This document shows positions 17,683 to 25,599 of a DNA stretch of 64,000 nucleotides, piece by piece. This stretch comes from Burkholderiales bacterium UBA2463. GTDB lineage: Bacteria; Pseudomonadota; Gammaproteobacteria; Burkholderiales; Burkholderiaceae_A. Positions within the stretch are counted from its first letter, which is position 1, and each line of letters opens with the position of its first letter. The notes under the pieces were generated by a model that did not search any database, was not told where the DNA came from, and saw only the letters and a list, made by a program, of their open reading frames with translations. The stretch covers positions 139,449 to 203,448 of the forward strand of contig DDPR01000006.1 in NCBI GenBank assembly GCA_002342295.1, read 5' to 3'. The translations under genes were made by a program, and so were the position numbers.

Positions 17683-18491
17683 AACTGAACGCCTCGAAGA
17701 ATGGGCACAAACTGAACATCGTCAAAGGAATGCCTTGGGAAGGACCTGGGCTCGAGAGATCCCTCGAGAGGCCGCTGAACAACGACGAGCCGCTGGGGAT
17801 TCCCAAGAGGCGCCACCAGAACTCCTCCCGGCCTCAATTGTCTCAATAAATCCTCGGGCACAGAGGCCATGCCCGCGGCCAGCACGATGAAATCGAATGG
17901 GTCCTCCCCGGGAATCGTCTCAAGGCCATCGCCCAGTCGCAACGAGAGGTTGGCAAGGGCCAACTCGCCAACAGCGGCGGACTCACAGTTGCGCAGCGCG
18001 ATGCGGTGCAGGGACTCTATTCGCTCGACTGACACCACCCGATCAAAGATCAAGGCCATCACAGCGGCCTGGTAGCCGCACCCGCCCCCCACCTCAAGCG
18101 CGCGCGTGAGTGATCGGTCAGTGGGGCGTAAATAGGCACGCGCCAGAGAGAGTGAGCGCGCAACCACATAGGGCTGCGAGATGGTCTGCTGATGCCCGAT
18201 AGGGAGTGCGGAGTCCTCATAGGCCCGGCTGGCGAGCGCCTGGTCAACAAATGCATGGCGAGGGACCGTCTGCATGGCCTGCAAGACGCGCTCATCTGAA
18301 ATGCCTTGCTGACGCAGACGCGCCACCATGGCTTCTCGGAGGCGGGCACTCGCAAGCCCAGGGTTGGTGGGGGGTGTGGGTTGACTCTCTTGCTCAAGAC
18401 GGCCCACGGACCGCCCCCACTTTGGCTCAAAGCGCTGAGCCGGGGGCAGCCCCGCGCGCTCACCTGGCTTTAAGAGCGTTTTTCGAGCCAT
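17679..18491 (-). CDS. pcm: Protein-L-isoaspartate O-methyltransferase
   Basis: Pcm repairs isoaspartyl residues in aged proteins by SAM-dependent methylation. The catalytic part has VPRHAFV, the family signature GHQQTISQPYVVA, the SAM motif LEVGGGCGYQAAVMA and LRPGGVLVAPLG. SAM motif I reads EVGGGCGY where EIGTGSGY is common. The 270-residue form has a longer basic N terminus than E. coli Pcm, and an ATG near residue 55 is an alternative start. It overlaps surE by 22 bases and is followed by nlpD, as in many proteobacteria. Confidence 0.92.
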   Translation of the reverse strand: MARKTLLKPGERAGLPPAQRFEPKWGRSVGRLEQESQPTPPTNPGLASARLREAMVARLRQQGISDERVLQAMQTVPRHAFVDQALASRAYEDSALPIGHQQTISQPYVVARSLSLARAYLRPTDRSLTRALEVGGGCGYQAAVMALIFDRVVSVERIESLHRIALRNCESAAVGELALANLSLRLGDGLETIPGEDPFDFIVLAAGMASVPEDLLRQLRPGGVLVAPLGNPQRLVVVQRPLEGSLEPRSFPRHSFDDVQFVPILRGVQL

Positions 18492-19219
18492 TGCGACACC
18501 TCTTCGAGGCCGTCGGCATCCCCCAGATCAATCCGCAGTGGAGTAATGGATACGCGACCCGAATCGAGCGCATGAAAATCCGTCCCCGGTCCCGCCTCTC
18601 GAACGCCGCCCGGCGCGCCCACCCAGAACATGCGTTCACCTCGGGGGGAGGACACTTCAATAACGGGCTGCGCGAAGTGCCTGCGTCCAAGACGACAGAC
18701 CGAGTACCCCTGAAGGTCCGCAAGGGGAATATTGGGAATGTTCACATTGAGCAGCCGAGCCGGTGAAAAAGGGTGCTGAATGAGTTGCCCCACCACTCGC
18801 TCGACGACCGCTACGGCGGTCGCTAGGTTGGCAAAGCCTCGGTCGGCCAGCGAGAAGGCTACCGAGGGAATGCCGAGTAAGAAGCCTTCCATGGCTGCGG
18901 CCACGGTTCCGGAATACAGGGTGTCTTCAGCCACGTTTTGGCCATTGTTAATGCCCGAGACCACCAAGTCAGGCTTAAAACCTAAGAAGCCCGTAACCGC
19001 CACATGAACACAGTCTGTGGGCGTTCCGTTCACATAATAAAAACCGCTACTGGCCTGGCGGACGTAGAGCGGCCGATCAAGTGTGAGCGAGTTGCTCGCG
19101 CCGCTGCGGTCCGCCTCTGGGGCCACCACCACGACCTCACCAAACTGCTGCATGGTCTTGGCCAGCGCCGCAATGCCAGGCGAGAAGTAGCCATCATCAT
19201 TCGAAACAAGGATGCGCAC
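18470..19219 (-). CDS. surE: 5'/3'-nucleotidase SurE
   Basis: SurE is a metal-dependent survival-type nucleotidase acting on nucleoside monophosphates. The 249-residue product begins with the signature MRILVSNDDGYFSPGI holding the metal-binding aspartates, followed by PEADRSGASNSLT, VNGTPTDCVHVA and VSGINNGQNVAEDTLYSGTV. These are full matches to the family core. It is the first gene of surE-pcm-nlpD. Confidence 0.96.
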   Translation of the reverse strand: MRILVSNDDGYFSPGIAALAKTMQQFGEVVVVAPEADRSGASNSLTLDRPLYVRQASSGFYYVNGTPTDCVHVAVTGFLGFKPDLVVSGINNGQNVAEDTLYSGTVAAAMEGFLLGIPSVAFSLADRGFANLATAVAVVERVVGQLIQHPFSPARLLNVNIPNIPLADLQGYSVCRLGRRHFAQPVIEVSSPRGERMFWVGAPGGVREAGPGTDFHALDSGRVSITPLRIDLGDADGLEEVSQWLEKRS

Positions 19220-19227
19220 GCCCTTAC

Positions 19228-19710
19228 CTAGACCTCCTGCTGAGCAGGATCTGCAGGCCAGTCGCGGATGTAAGCCTTGAGCATCTTGTTCTCGAAGGTC
19301 TGTGCCTCCAGAACCGCCCGAGCCACGTCATGGAAAGAGACCACGCCCATGAGATCGGTTCCATTCATCACGGGAAGGTAGCGCTCGCCGCAGTCATTCA
19401 TGATGCGACGCAATTCATCCACCGTCATATCGGGGTGGGCTAGCGTGGGCTTTGGGTTCATCACCTCCGACACATGAATCGCTGACATGGTGGGCGTGGG
19501 TCCCGTGCGGTGCTCACGCTGACGCTTTGCGAGAACACGCAGCACCTCTCGGAAGGTGAGCATGCCGGCCAGGCGGCCAGCAGACATCACCACCAGGGAG
19601 CCAATGTCGTCGTCGGCCATTGTCATGACTGCATCGGAGAGCAGCGTCTCGGGGGTCACCGTGAAGAGTATGTTCCCCTTGACCTTGAGGATTTCTTCTA
19701 CTTTCATCAT
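19228..19710 (-). CDS. CBS-domain pair protein
   Basis: This 160-residue soluble protein consists of two CBS domains. The first spans about residues 5-65 (TVTPETLLSDAVMTMADDDIGSLVV) and the second about 78-140 (VMNPKPTLAHPDMTVDELRRIM). CBS pairs usually bind adenosine nucleotides and act as sensors, but no partner domain is attached and the target is unknown. It begins 4 bases inside the upstream YihY gene's end, so the two are probably co-translated. Similar small CBS proteins are frequent in Burkholderiales. Confidence 0.88.
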   Translation of the reverse strand: MMKVEEILKVKGNILFTVTPETLLSDAVMTMADDDIGSLVVMSAGRLAGMLTFREVLRVLAKRQREHRTGPTPTMSAIHVSEVMNPKPTLAHPDMTVDELRRIMNDCGERYLPVMNGTDLMGVVSFHDVARAVLEAQTFENKMLKAYIRDWPADPAQQEV

Positions 19711-20564
19711 GTTGTGATCTCCTTTAAGCCCATGCTAGCACCGCTCCTTTGCCACTGGGGCATGAGCGAGGCCAGAAGGGCTCCAAGCAAAAAGAGCCAC
19801 CAATTCAGGTAGGTCCAGATGAGTAGCAGGGGGATGGCTGCAAGCGGACCGTAGATCTGTCGATAGGTCGGCACAGAGACAAGCACACCTCCAAAAACCT
19901 GCTGCGCCACCTCAGTAAGCACTGCGGCAATTGCACCGCCCCAGGCGGCATGGGACCACTCCACACGCGTATTTGGCAGGAATCGATAAAAGAATGTGTA
20001 GGCCAGCGCCGTTAAGGCAATGTTCGTCCAGTCCCACCATGCCAAACCAAACAAGGTGCCAAATTCCCGGGGGGATCCCGCCAGCCAGGACAACAGAGAG
20101 GTGCCTAGGCCCGCTGCAATCGGCCCAAGCAGCAGCGCCACCCAATAAATCGCAATTCGTTTGGCGAGGGGCCTTGGCCGGGCGGTATCCCAGATGAGGT
20201 TGAGGGTGCGGTCTAGCGTCAGCATCATGAAGGTGGCCGAGAGACTCAAGAGCGCGAATCCCACCAAGGAGAGACTTGCGGCCTTGCGAACAAACTGATC
20301 GAGATATCTCGAGATCTGGCCGCCGAGGCCCTGCGGCAGAAAGTGTTCAAAGATCAGCGCCTGAATGCTCTTGCGAATGTCCTCAAAGTTGCTCAGGCTC
20401 GTCACCAGTGCGAGCGAGACGGTGATGAGAGGCACCATGGCCAAGAGCCAGCTAAAACTCAGGCTTGCTGCAGCCTGACCAAGACGCAAATCCCAAAAGC
20501 GGCGCCACACCAGCACGACAAAAAGCCCAAGGCGACTCTGCAAAAGCTGGTGGAAGGCATCCAT
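19707..20564 (-). CDS. YihY/BrkB family inner-membrane protein
   Basis: From the ATG at 20564 the product has 285 residues with six hydrophobic helices and the family pattern LGQAAASLSFSWLLAMVPL followed by PTYRQIYGPLAAIPLLLIW. The family was once annotated as ribonuclease BN, which is wrong, and its true role is unsettled. A longer frame reaching 20690 would run into the divergent wrbA gene and has no family similarity. Only 20 bases separate the two divergent starts, so promoters must lie within coding sequence. Confidence 0.88.
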   Translation of the reverse strand: MDAFHQLLQSRLGLFVVLVWRRFWDLRLGQAAASLSFSWLLAMVPLITVSLALVTSLSNFEDIRKSIQALIFEHFLPQGLGGQISRYLDQFVRKAASLSLVGFALLSLSATFMMLTLDRTLNLIWDTARPRPLAKRIAIYWVALLLGPIAAGLGTSLLSWLAGSPREFGTLFGLAWWDWTNIALTALAYTFFYRFLPNTRVEWSHAAWGGAIAAVLTEVAQQVFGGVLVSVPTYRQIYGPLAAIPLLLIWTYLNWWLFLLGALLASLMPQWQRSGASMGLKEITT

Positions 20565-20584
20565 GGCCCTATGATAGGGGGATG

Positions 20585-21190
20585 ATGGAGACGACCATTT
20601 TGATTTTGTATTACAGCCGACACGGCGCCACTCAGACGCTCGCGGAGGCCATTGCGCAAGGAGTCGAGTCGGTTGCCCGCTGCTCGGCACGATTGCGCAC
20701 CGTGCCCGCGGTCTCCTCGAACACGGAGGCCTCGGAGCCGAGCATTCCGGCCTCGGGGCCCCCGTATGCCGAGGCGGCCGACCTCGCCCAATGTGATGGC
20801 CTGGTGCTGGGCTCGCCTACACGTTTTGGAAACATGGCTGCCGCCATGAAGTACTTCATTGACGGAACACTCAACACCTGGCTGTCGGGAGATCTCATAG
20901 GAAAACCCGCAGCCGTCTTCACGAGCACAGGCAGCCTTCATGGCGGCCAGGAGGCCACGCTGCTCACAATGATGCTTCCCTTGTTTCACCATGGCATGGT
21001 GCTCGTGGGCTTGCCGTATTCAGAGCCCGACCTCGCGACAACCCAGACAGGTGGTACGCCCTACGGCGCCTCGCATCTGGCGGGCTCCGACGGGTCCAGG
21101 CCTGTCTCACAGGAGGAACTTCGCCTGGCGCAAGCACTCGGGCGGCGCGTTGCCCAGACAGCCCAGGCCCTCAAGATCGCGCGGTCGTGA
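20585..21190 (+). CDS. wrbA: NAD(P)H:quinone oxidoreductase WrbA
   Basis: WrbA is an FMN-binding, flavodoxin-like quinone reductase that makes two-electron reductions and protects against oxidative stress. The 201-residue product has the phosphate loop YYSRHGATQTLA, the SPTRFGNMAAAMKYFID segment and the conserved STGSLHGGQEATLLTM. Two ATGs (20582 and 20585) are in frame; the second is better spaced from AGGGGG. The stop overlaps the next gene by GTGA. Confidence 0.93.
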   Translation: METTILILYYSRHGATQTLAEAIAQGVESVARCSARLRTVPAVSSNTEASEPSIPASGPPYAEAADLAQCDGLVLGSPTRFGNMAAAMKYFIDGTLNTWLSGDLIGKPAAVFTSTGSLHGGQEATLLTMMLPLFHHGMVLVGLPYSEPDLATTQTGGTPYGASHLAGSDGSRPVSQEELRLAQALGRRVAQTAQALKIARS

Positions 21191-21576
21191 CGCCTCCGAC
21201 CGTTCCTCGTCCGTGGCCGGCCGCGGCCACTGTCCTTGTTGCACTCATGATTGCCTACGGCCTCGCCTGGGAGGCCCTGATCGCGCCACTGCGTGAGGGC
21301 TCCCTGTTGTGGCTGAAGGTCTTGCCGCTCGCCCTCTTCCTGCCGGGGCTGTGGAGGGGTCGCCTGCGTAGCTTTCAGGCTATGAGCCTACTGATCTGGC
21401 TCTACGTCTGCGAGGCGCTCGTGAGGGTCGCCGGGCTCTCACTCGCCGAGATGTTGCTGGCTTGGGGCTGGCTCGGACTCTCCATGCTGGAGTGTGGCGC
21501 AGTCTTTATGGGCGTTCGGGCCTCCCGCAGAGCGCTCTCAAAGGCGGTGACCGGGGAGAGCCCCTCGCAGATCTGA
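21187..21576 (+). CDS. DUF2069 membrane protein
   Basis: This 129-residue protein has four predicted transmembrane helices and matches the DUF2069 family, which typically follows wrbA in Burkholderiales. Recognisable parts are the first helix with the YGLAWEALIAPL segment and the pair of helices in LKVLPLALFLPGLWRGR. No function is known. The GTG start overlaps the wrbA stop (GTGA), implying coupled translation. Its last 175 bases lie antisense to the 3' end of dusA. Confidence 0.85.
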   Translation: MTPPTVPRPWPAAATVLVALMIAYGLAWEALIAPLREGSLLWLKVLPLALFLPGLWRGRLRSFQAMSLLIWLYVCEALVRVAGLSLAEMLLAWGWLGLSMLECGAVFMGVRASRRALSKAVTGESPSQI

Positions 21577-22505
21577 CGGCGCCAAGCGCGTGCGCCTGCT
21601 TGGCCATGAAAGAGCCCATGCCAGTGCCTCGTCATTGACTTGGGCTGAACTCCACGCGACACCTCGCGATGAAAGTAGTCCTCAAGCGGGGCAAGGACTG
21701 ACTCCCGGGTCGGGTAGGCGTAAGAGGGAGCCGAGAACAGAATCCCATCGAGCGCGCGCAGCAGCCAGGGATCGTGATATGCCGCTCGGCCCAACATCAC
21801 CCCATCTAGACCAGGCAGGGTGCCGTCTGCTCGCAACAGCCCATCGACTTGCTCTGCCGAGGCAATGCCCCCATTCGCCACGATTGTGGCCGCCGGAAAT
21901 TCGCGTTTGAGTTCCCTCACCATCTGCATGCGAAGCGGAGGAATCTCTCGATTCTCTTTGGGAGAGAGTCCTTTGAGTACCGCGCTGCGGGCATGCACCA
22001 AGAAGACGCGACAACCCGCCTCATAGAGCGCACCCACAAAGTCGCGCACAAACCCATAGTCGGTCTGATCATCAACCCCGAGACGGTGCTTCACGGTCAC
22101 GGGAATATCAACCACCTCCCGCATGGCCTCAATGCACTGCGCCACCAGCTTCGGTTCTCGCATAAGACAGGCGCCAAAGGCGCCCCTCTGAACCCGCTCG
22201 CTGGGGCAGCCACAGTTCAGATTGATTTCATCGTAGCCCCACTCATCACCGATTCGTGCGGCCCGCGCCAGGTCCTCAGGCTCACTTCCCCCGAGCTGCA
22301 GCGCAACAGGGTGCTCATCTGGATGAAATCCCAAGAGCCGCTCGCGATCACCAAACAAGATGGCGCCTGTGGTGATCATCTCGCTGTAGAGAAGCGCGTG
22401 AGGCGCAATGAGGCGATGAAAGAAGCGGCAGTGCCGATCCGTCCAGTCCATCATTGGGGCCACGCAAAGAAGATGCGAGCGTGTTTGGGGGGGTGCGGCA
22501 TGCAT
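21402..22505 (-). CDS. dusA: tRNA-dihydrouridine(20/20a) synthase DusA
   Basis: DusA is an FMN enzyme that reduces uridines 20 and 20a in the tRNA D-loop. The 367-residue product has the FMN-barrel start APMMDWTDRHCRFF, the catalytic cysteine in NLNCGCPSERV, KHRLGVDD and ANGGIAS. The C-terminal helical domain ends with the conserved GLFHGQAGARAWRRQI. About 35 residues beyond the usual family end, rich in serine and alanine, are encoded opposite the DUF2069 gene. Confidence 0.94.
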   Translation of the reverse strand: MHAAPPQTRSHLLCVAPMMDWTDRHCRFFHRLIAPHALLYSEMITTGAILFGDRERLLGFHPDEHPVALQLGGSEPEDLARAARIGDEWGYDEINLNCGCPSERVQRGAFGACLMREPKLVAQCIEAMREVVDIPVTVKHRLGVDDQTDYGFVRDFVGALYEAGCRVFLVHARSAVLKGLSPKENREIPPLRMQMVRELKREFPAATIVANGGIASAEQVDGLLRADGTLPGLDGVMLGRAAYHDPWLLRALDGILFSAPSYAYPTRESVLAPLEDYFHREVSRGVQPKSMTRHWHGLFHGQAGARAWRRQICEGLSPVTAFESALREARTPIKTAPHSSMESPSQPQASNISASESPATLTSASQT

Positions 22506-22516
22506 AAACGCCAGTT

Positions 22517-22522
22517 TAGAAT
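22517..22522 (+). promoter_or_regulatory. -10 box of the tRNA-Arg promoter
   Basis: TAGAAT matches five of six -10 positions and lies 12 bases before the mature tRNA end, so transcription would begin near 22529. The corresponding -35 region (near 22494-22499, TGCGGC) is weak. It lies in the short gap between the divergent dusA start and the tRNA. Confidence 0.4.
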
Positions 22523-22533
22523 GGAGCGCTCGC

Positions 22534-22609
22534 GCCTCCGTAGCTCAGTGGATAGAGCATCCCCCTCCTAAGGGGAGGGTCACACGTTCGATTCGTGTCG
22601 GAGGCGCCA
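22534..22609 (+). tRNA. tRNA-Arg (anticodon CCT), CCA encoded
   Basis: The 76-base cloverleaf has acceptor GCCTCCG/CGGAGGC, discriminator G and an encoded CCA. D arm GCTC/GAGC, anticodon stem TCCCC/GGGGA with loop CTCCTAA (anticodon CCT) and T arm ACACG/CGTGT are all paired. It reads AGG codons. Confidence 0.97.
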
Positions 22610-22655
22610 GCGGCCAAAACCGGCCCCCCACCCACTCCTCATGGCTTTCCCTAAA

Positions 22656-22676
22656 CCCTCGCTGTGAGGGCCTTTT
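22656..22676 (+). terminator. Possible intrinsic terminator after tRNA-Arg
   Basis: The hairpin CCCTC-GCTGT-GAGGG (22656-22670) is followed by CC and four T residues. The stem is short but GC-rich, and the position 47 bases after the tRNA and before the next rightward gene fits a terminator of modest strength. Confidence 0.45.
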
Positions 22677-22732
22677 CGGCGCGTAAGCCTGCGCATAATT
22701 TCTCTCAGGTCTAGTTCTATTGGAGACTGAGG

Positions 22733-23158
22733 ATGAATAGGGCACTCACTGTCTTGGCGTTCGCCACCCTCCTTCTGGGACTCCCATTATCAGCCTTTGC
22801 GGCGTGGGAGAAGGTGGGGGAAAGCTCCCAGGGCGATGTCTACATCGATCCCTCCACGCTCAAGATGAGTGGCGAGAACGTGCGGATCATGCAACTTGTC
22901 AGCAATCCAAACCCGAGCACTAAGGTGACTGCTGCCCGTCTCTCGGTGCCTAACTCGTGGCTCTCCGAGGTGGAGATTCGCTGCAAGACCAATGAAACGC
23001 GGGCTCTCTTTGAGCGCGCCCACCTCGGTGTCATGGGTGCTGGTGGTGTCGCTCTTAACAAGGAAATGGGTTCTTGGGTCGTTGAAAAACCAGGCGTTGC
23101 CAGCTACGAGGTGATGCAAAAAGCTTGTGGTCTCGCAGCCAAGAAGAAGAAGGGCTAA
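22733..23158 (+). CDS. Small secreted protein resembling surface-adhesin protein E
   Basis: The 141-residue product has a clear signal peptide (positively charged start, LTVLAFATLLLGLPLS, cleavage after AFA near residue 23). The mature start WEKVGESSQGDVYIDPSTLK fits the Adhesin_E-like family (W, then YIDP, then V..LV), a compact beta protein common in Burkholderiales. Most members have no tested role, and adhesion should not be assumed. The C terminus is lysine-rich. Its TAA stop overlaps the stop of the TonB receptor gene on the other strand by 4 bases. Confidence 0.8.
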   Translation: MNRALTVLAFATLLLGLPLSAFAAWEKVGESSQGDVYIDPSTLKMSGENVRIMQLVSNPNPSTKVTAARLSVPNSWLSEVEIRCKTNETRALFERAHLGVMGAGGVALNKEMGSWVVEKPGVASYEVMQKACGLAAKKKKG

Positions 23159-25230
23159 ATCGGTCGGGTGAATTGAATGCCCAATAGATAACTGCGGGGA
23201 GCGCCGGGCTCGTAGTAGCGTTTCGATTCTTGATCTCCAATAATCGAGCCCGCATACACTCGGTCCGACAAGTTATCTATTCTTGCGACACCTTTTAGGG
23301 CGCCTCCCCAGATGGGATAGCTCACAGCGGAGCGCAAATTAACGAGGCTGTATCGAGAGGTGCTCTCTGCGTTCGATGAATTTGCGTAGATCTTGCCCAC
23401 GCTCGTGAACTCCAGTCCAAGTTCGGTGGCAACCCCCCCAGATTTCCTTGGTTTCGCATCGCCCCAAACCAGCTCAAATGAGAGGCGGTCGTTGGGAATG
23501 CCTGCCAAGCGATTGCCGCTTGGCGCGGTCTGAACATCGCCCAGTATCGACACCCGCTCAGCGTAAATTCCTTGGACCAGGGAGACGCTTGCTGACGCCC
23601 TCAAACCTCCACCAATCTGAGCGTAACCCCCCAGCTCGAACCCTTGGCGCTTCGTATCCGCGTTCTGCCAAGTCGCTGAGCTTGAAGACACCCGAAGCGG
23701 GACGATGTCATCCTTGGTTTCGGTATAGAAAACCGCTGCAGATACGCCAGACCCTGCGGCGAGCTTCGACTTCACCCCCAGTTCAATCTGTGAGGATCTT
23801 GCAGCAGACAAGCCACCGTTAAAGGAATTGACCGACGCTCCGCCCGATTCTTTGTAAATCACTTCATTGAGCGTCGGCGTCTCAAAGCTCCGACCCACAT
23901 TAATGTATAGATTGGTGAATTGCGAGATGTGCCGCGTGAGCCCCAAAACGGGACTGAGGCCGAATTGCGTTCTCGACCCCGACCCATCCCTCCCGTCTGA
24001 TAGGTAATAGTCCTTCACACTCAGGGTCACCAGCGAGGCTCTCAAGCCAGCGAGCGCGGACCACTGATCAGAGAGAGACCAATTGGACTGGACAAATACA
24101 CCTTGGCTCGTCGCGATATTGTCCTCATCTCGAGAGATTGCACCCGAAGGAACACCGTTTGAATTCGTTCGTGCTGTTCGCGCGTCGCTCACCTTTTCGG
24201 CCTCAAACCCGAGGCGTAACCGTCCGGGGGTACCCATCAAAATCGTATCCATGGCGAAGGTGGCACCCACGCCCGCCTGCACGCGATCAACGAGAATGTA
24301 TGGAGAGGCCGTCCTCCCGGGGTTATCCAACTGTCGCGAGCCAAAAAATGCCCGCGTCTGCAAGGTTGACGCACCGCCTAAGTCGCGATCATCCACGACG
24401 CCCGTCAGGGTCTGCAAGAAGGTCTTGCCCGCCTTGTAAGAAAAGTTTGATGAGTCCGCTTTGTAGGGCGTGCTCTGAAAATTCGCGAGCGTCTGACTGC
24501 CTGGATCCTCGCCCTTCTTCTGATCGAGCACATTCACAATGTACGCCGTCTTCCCGCTCTCGTTGGCGACAACGAGCTTGGCATTCAAGTGGTCGCGCTG
24601 AGCCGCGCTGTACTGGCGAAACCCCACCGACGAGAGTGCCCCGTAGTCCACCACCAGACCAACATTCCCCCTTGTTTCGGAATACTGCAGAGACGATCGA
24701 TACAAATCTTCCGATCCTGCGAAAAAGCCCACCTGCAGCTCGGGTGTCGCGGAAGGATCCCGAGTAAAAGACTGAATCAAACCTCCGCTCGCATTCCCGT
24801 ATAGCGCAGCGATCGGCCCCCTTAACACCTCGATGCGATCAGTGGATGTCGCCGCGAACTGCGAGGTCTGACCCTGCCCATCAGGGAGTGTTTGAGGAAG
24901 GCCGTCAATCATGAGCCTGACCCCACGAACGCCAAACGGCGCGCGAGAGCCAAAGCCACGTATCGATACCTGCAGGTCCTGAGCATAATTGCTGCGATTG
25001 GCGACGTTAATGCCCGGAACAAGACCCAAGGCCTCGCTGATGTTCACCTGAGGGCCAGACGACTCGATGCGACTACGACCCACCACGTCAATCGAGCCCG
25101 GCGCATCGAACGCCTGCTGCTCAGAGCGGCTCGCGCTCACGACCACCTCATCGAGCATCGACTGGGCTCTTGCCTCGAGGGCAAACGAGCAAGCGGCGGC
25201 GGCCAACCCAAATCTAAGGAGTCTCAACAT
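23155..25230 (-). CDS. TonB-dependent outer-membrane receptor, PqqU/YncD-like
   Basis: This 691-residue receptor has a signal peptide ending at ARA, a TonB box-like MLDEVVVSAS, a plug domain and a beta barrel ending in aromatic-type FTRPI. The plug carries NYAQDLQVSIRGFGSR and IDGLPQTLPDGQGQTS, which I recall as nearly the same in E. coli YncD (PqqU), the importer of pyrroloquinoline quinone. The barrel motif GRSFETPTLNE also agrees. It is probably co-transcribed with a cytochrome c (overlap 17 bases) and a PQQ-type sugar dehydrogenase upstream, which supports PQQ as substrate. Specificity is inferred; a siderophore role is not excluded. Confidence 0.85.
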   Translation of the reverse strand: MLRLLRFGLAAAACSFALEARAQSMLDEVVVSASRSEQQAFDAPGSIDVVGRSRIESSGPQVNISEALGLVPGINVANRSNYAQDLQVSIRGFGSRAPFGVRGVRLMIDGLPQTLPDGQGQTSQFAATSTDRIEVLRGPIAALYGNASGGLIQSFTRDPSATPELQVGFFAGSEDLYRSSLQYSETRGNVGLVVDYGALSSVGFRQYSAAQRDHLNAKLVVANESGKTAYIVNVLDQKKGEDPGSQTLANFQSTPYKADSSNFSYKAGKTFLQTLTGVVDDRDLGGASTLQTRAFFGSRQLDNPGRTASPYILVDRVQAGVGATFAMDTILMGTPGRLRLGFEAEKVSDARTARTNSNGVPSGAISRDEDNIATSQGVFVQSNWSLSDQWSALAGLRASLVTLSVKDYYLSDGRDGSGSRTQFGLSPVLGLTRHISQFTNLYINVGRSFETPTLNEVIYKESGGASVNSFNGGLSAARSSQIELGVKSKLAAGSGVSAAVFYTETKDDIVPLRVSSSSATWQNADTKRQGFELGGYAQIGGGLRASASVSLVQGIYAERVSILGDVQTAPSGNRLAGIPNDRLSFELVWGDAKPRKSGGVATELGLEFTSVGKIYANSSNAESTSRYSLVNLRSAVSYPIWGGALKGVARIDNLSDRVYAGSIIGDQESKRYYEPGAPRSYLLGIQFTRPI

Positions 25231-25549
25231 TCACCCGCATGGAGGAGTACCAAGCTGAAAGGCCCTCAATATCTGCATTACTCAACGGCCTAGCAATCAC
25301 GCTCATCACCTCGTGATTGCGCTTTCCGCTTCGATAATTCCGGAGCTGTTCAACCAAGTACGCCTCGGGCTGCCCCGCAAGGTGAGGTGCGTTTGGCATG
25401 CTCGATACACCATTGAGGCCGTGACAAACCGCGCACGCAGACTGAGCCTTGAGGCGACCCGCCTGCAGATCCACAGCCCAAGCATGCCGAGAACCCAAGG
25501 GCCCCAAGAGGCTCAGGAAAACCACGCACGAAACAGCACTTTTGGTCAT
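25214..25549 (-). CDS. Periplasmic monoheme cytochrome c
   Basis: The 111-residue product has a signal peptide (VVFLSLLGPLGS, cleavage near AWA at residue 25) and one heme site CAVCH (residues 39-43), with LAGQPEAYLVEQLRNYRSGKR after it and a methionine in HEVMSVIA that could be the sixth ligand. It resembles small class I cytochromes that accept electrons from dehydrogenases. ATG at 25549 is chosen over TTG at 25552. No clear ribosome site precedes it; instead a terminator-like hairpin lies just upstream. It is probably the partner of the dehydrogenase at 25600-26883. Confidence 0.9.
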   Translation of the reverse strand: MTKSAVSCVVFLSLLGPLGSRHAWAVDLQAGRLKAQSACAVCHGLNGVSSMPNAPHLAGQPEAYLVEQLRNYRSGKRNHEVMSVIARPLSNADIEGLSAWYSSMRVNVETP

Positions 25550-25556
25550 CAACGTG

Positions 25557-25586
25557 AAAAGGGGTCGTGCGTGAACACGACCCCTT
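25557..25586 (-). terminator. Intrinsic terminator between dehydrogenase and cytochrome genes
   Basis: On the minus strand an 11-base-pair perfect stem AAGGGGTCGTG/CACGACCCCTT with a 6-base loop is followed by TTTTC. It starts 14 bases after the stop of the sugar dehydrogenase gene and ends 8 bases before the ATG of the cytochrome gene, so it should reduce transcription into the cytochrome and receptor genes. Confidence 0.75.
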
Positions 25587-25599
25587 CGCTCAGGAATAT

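Noticed and set aside
20465..20584. N-terminal extension of WrbA
   Set aside because: The extension is antisense to the YihY gene and lies before the conserved flavodoxin start; ATG at 20585 fits better.
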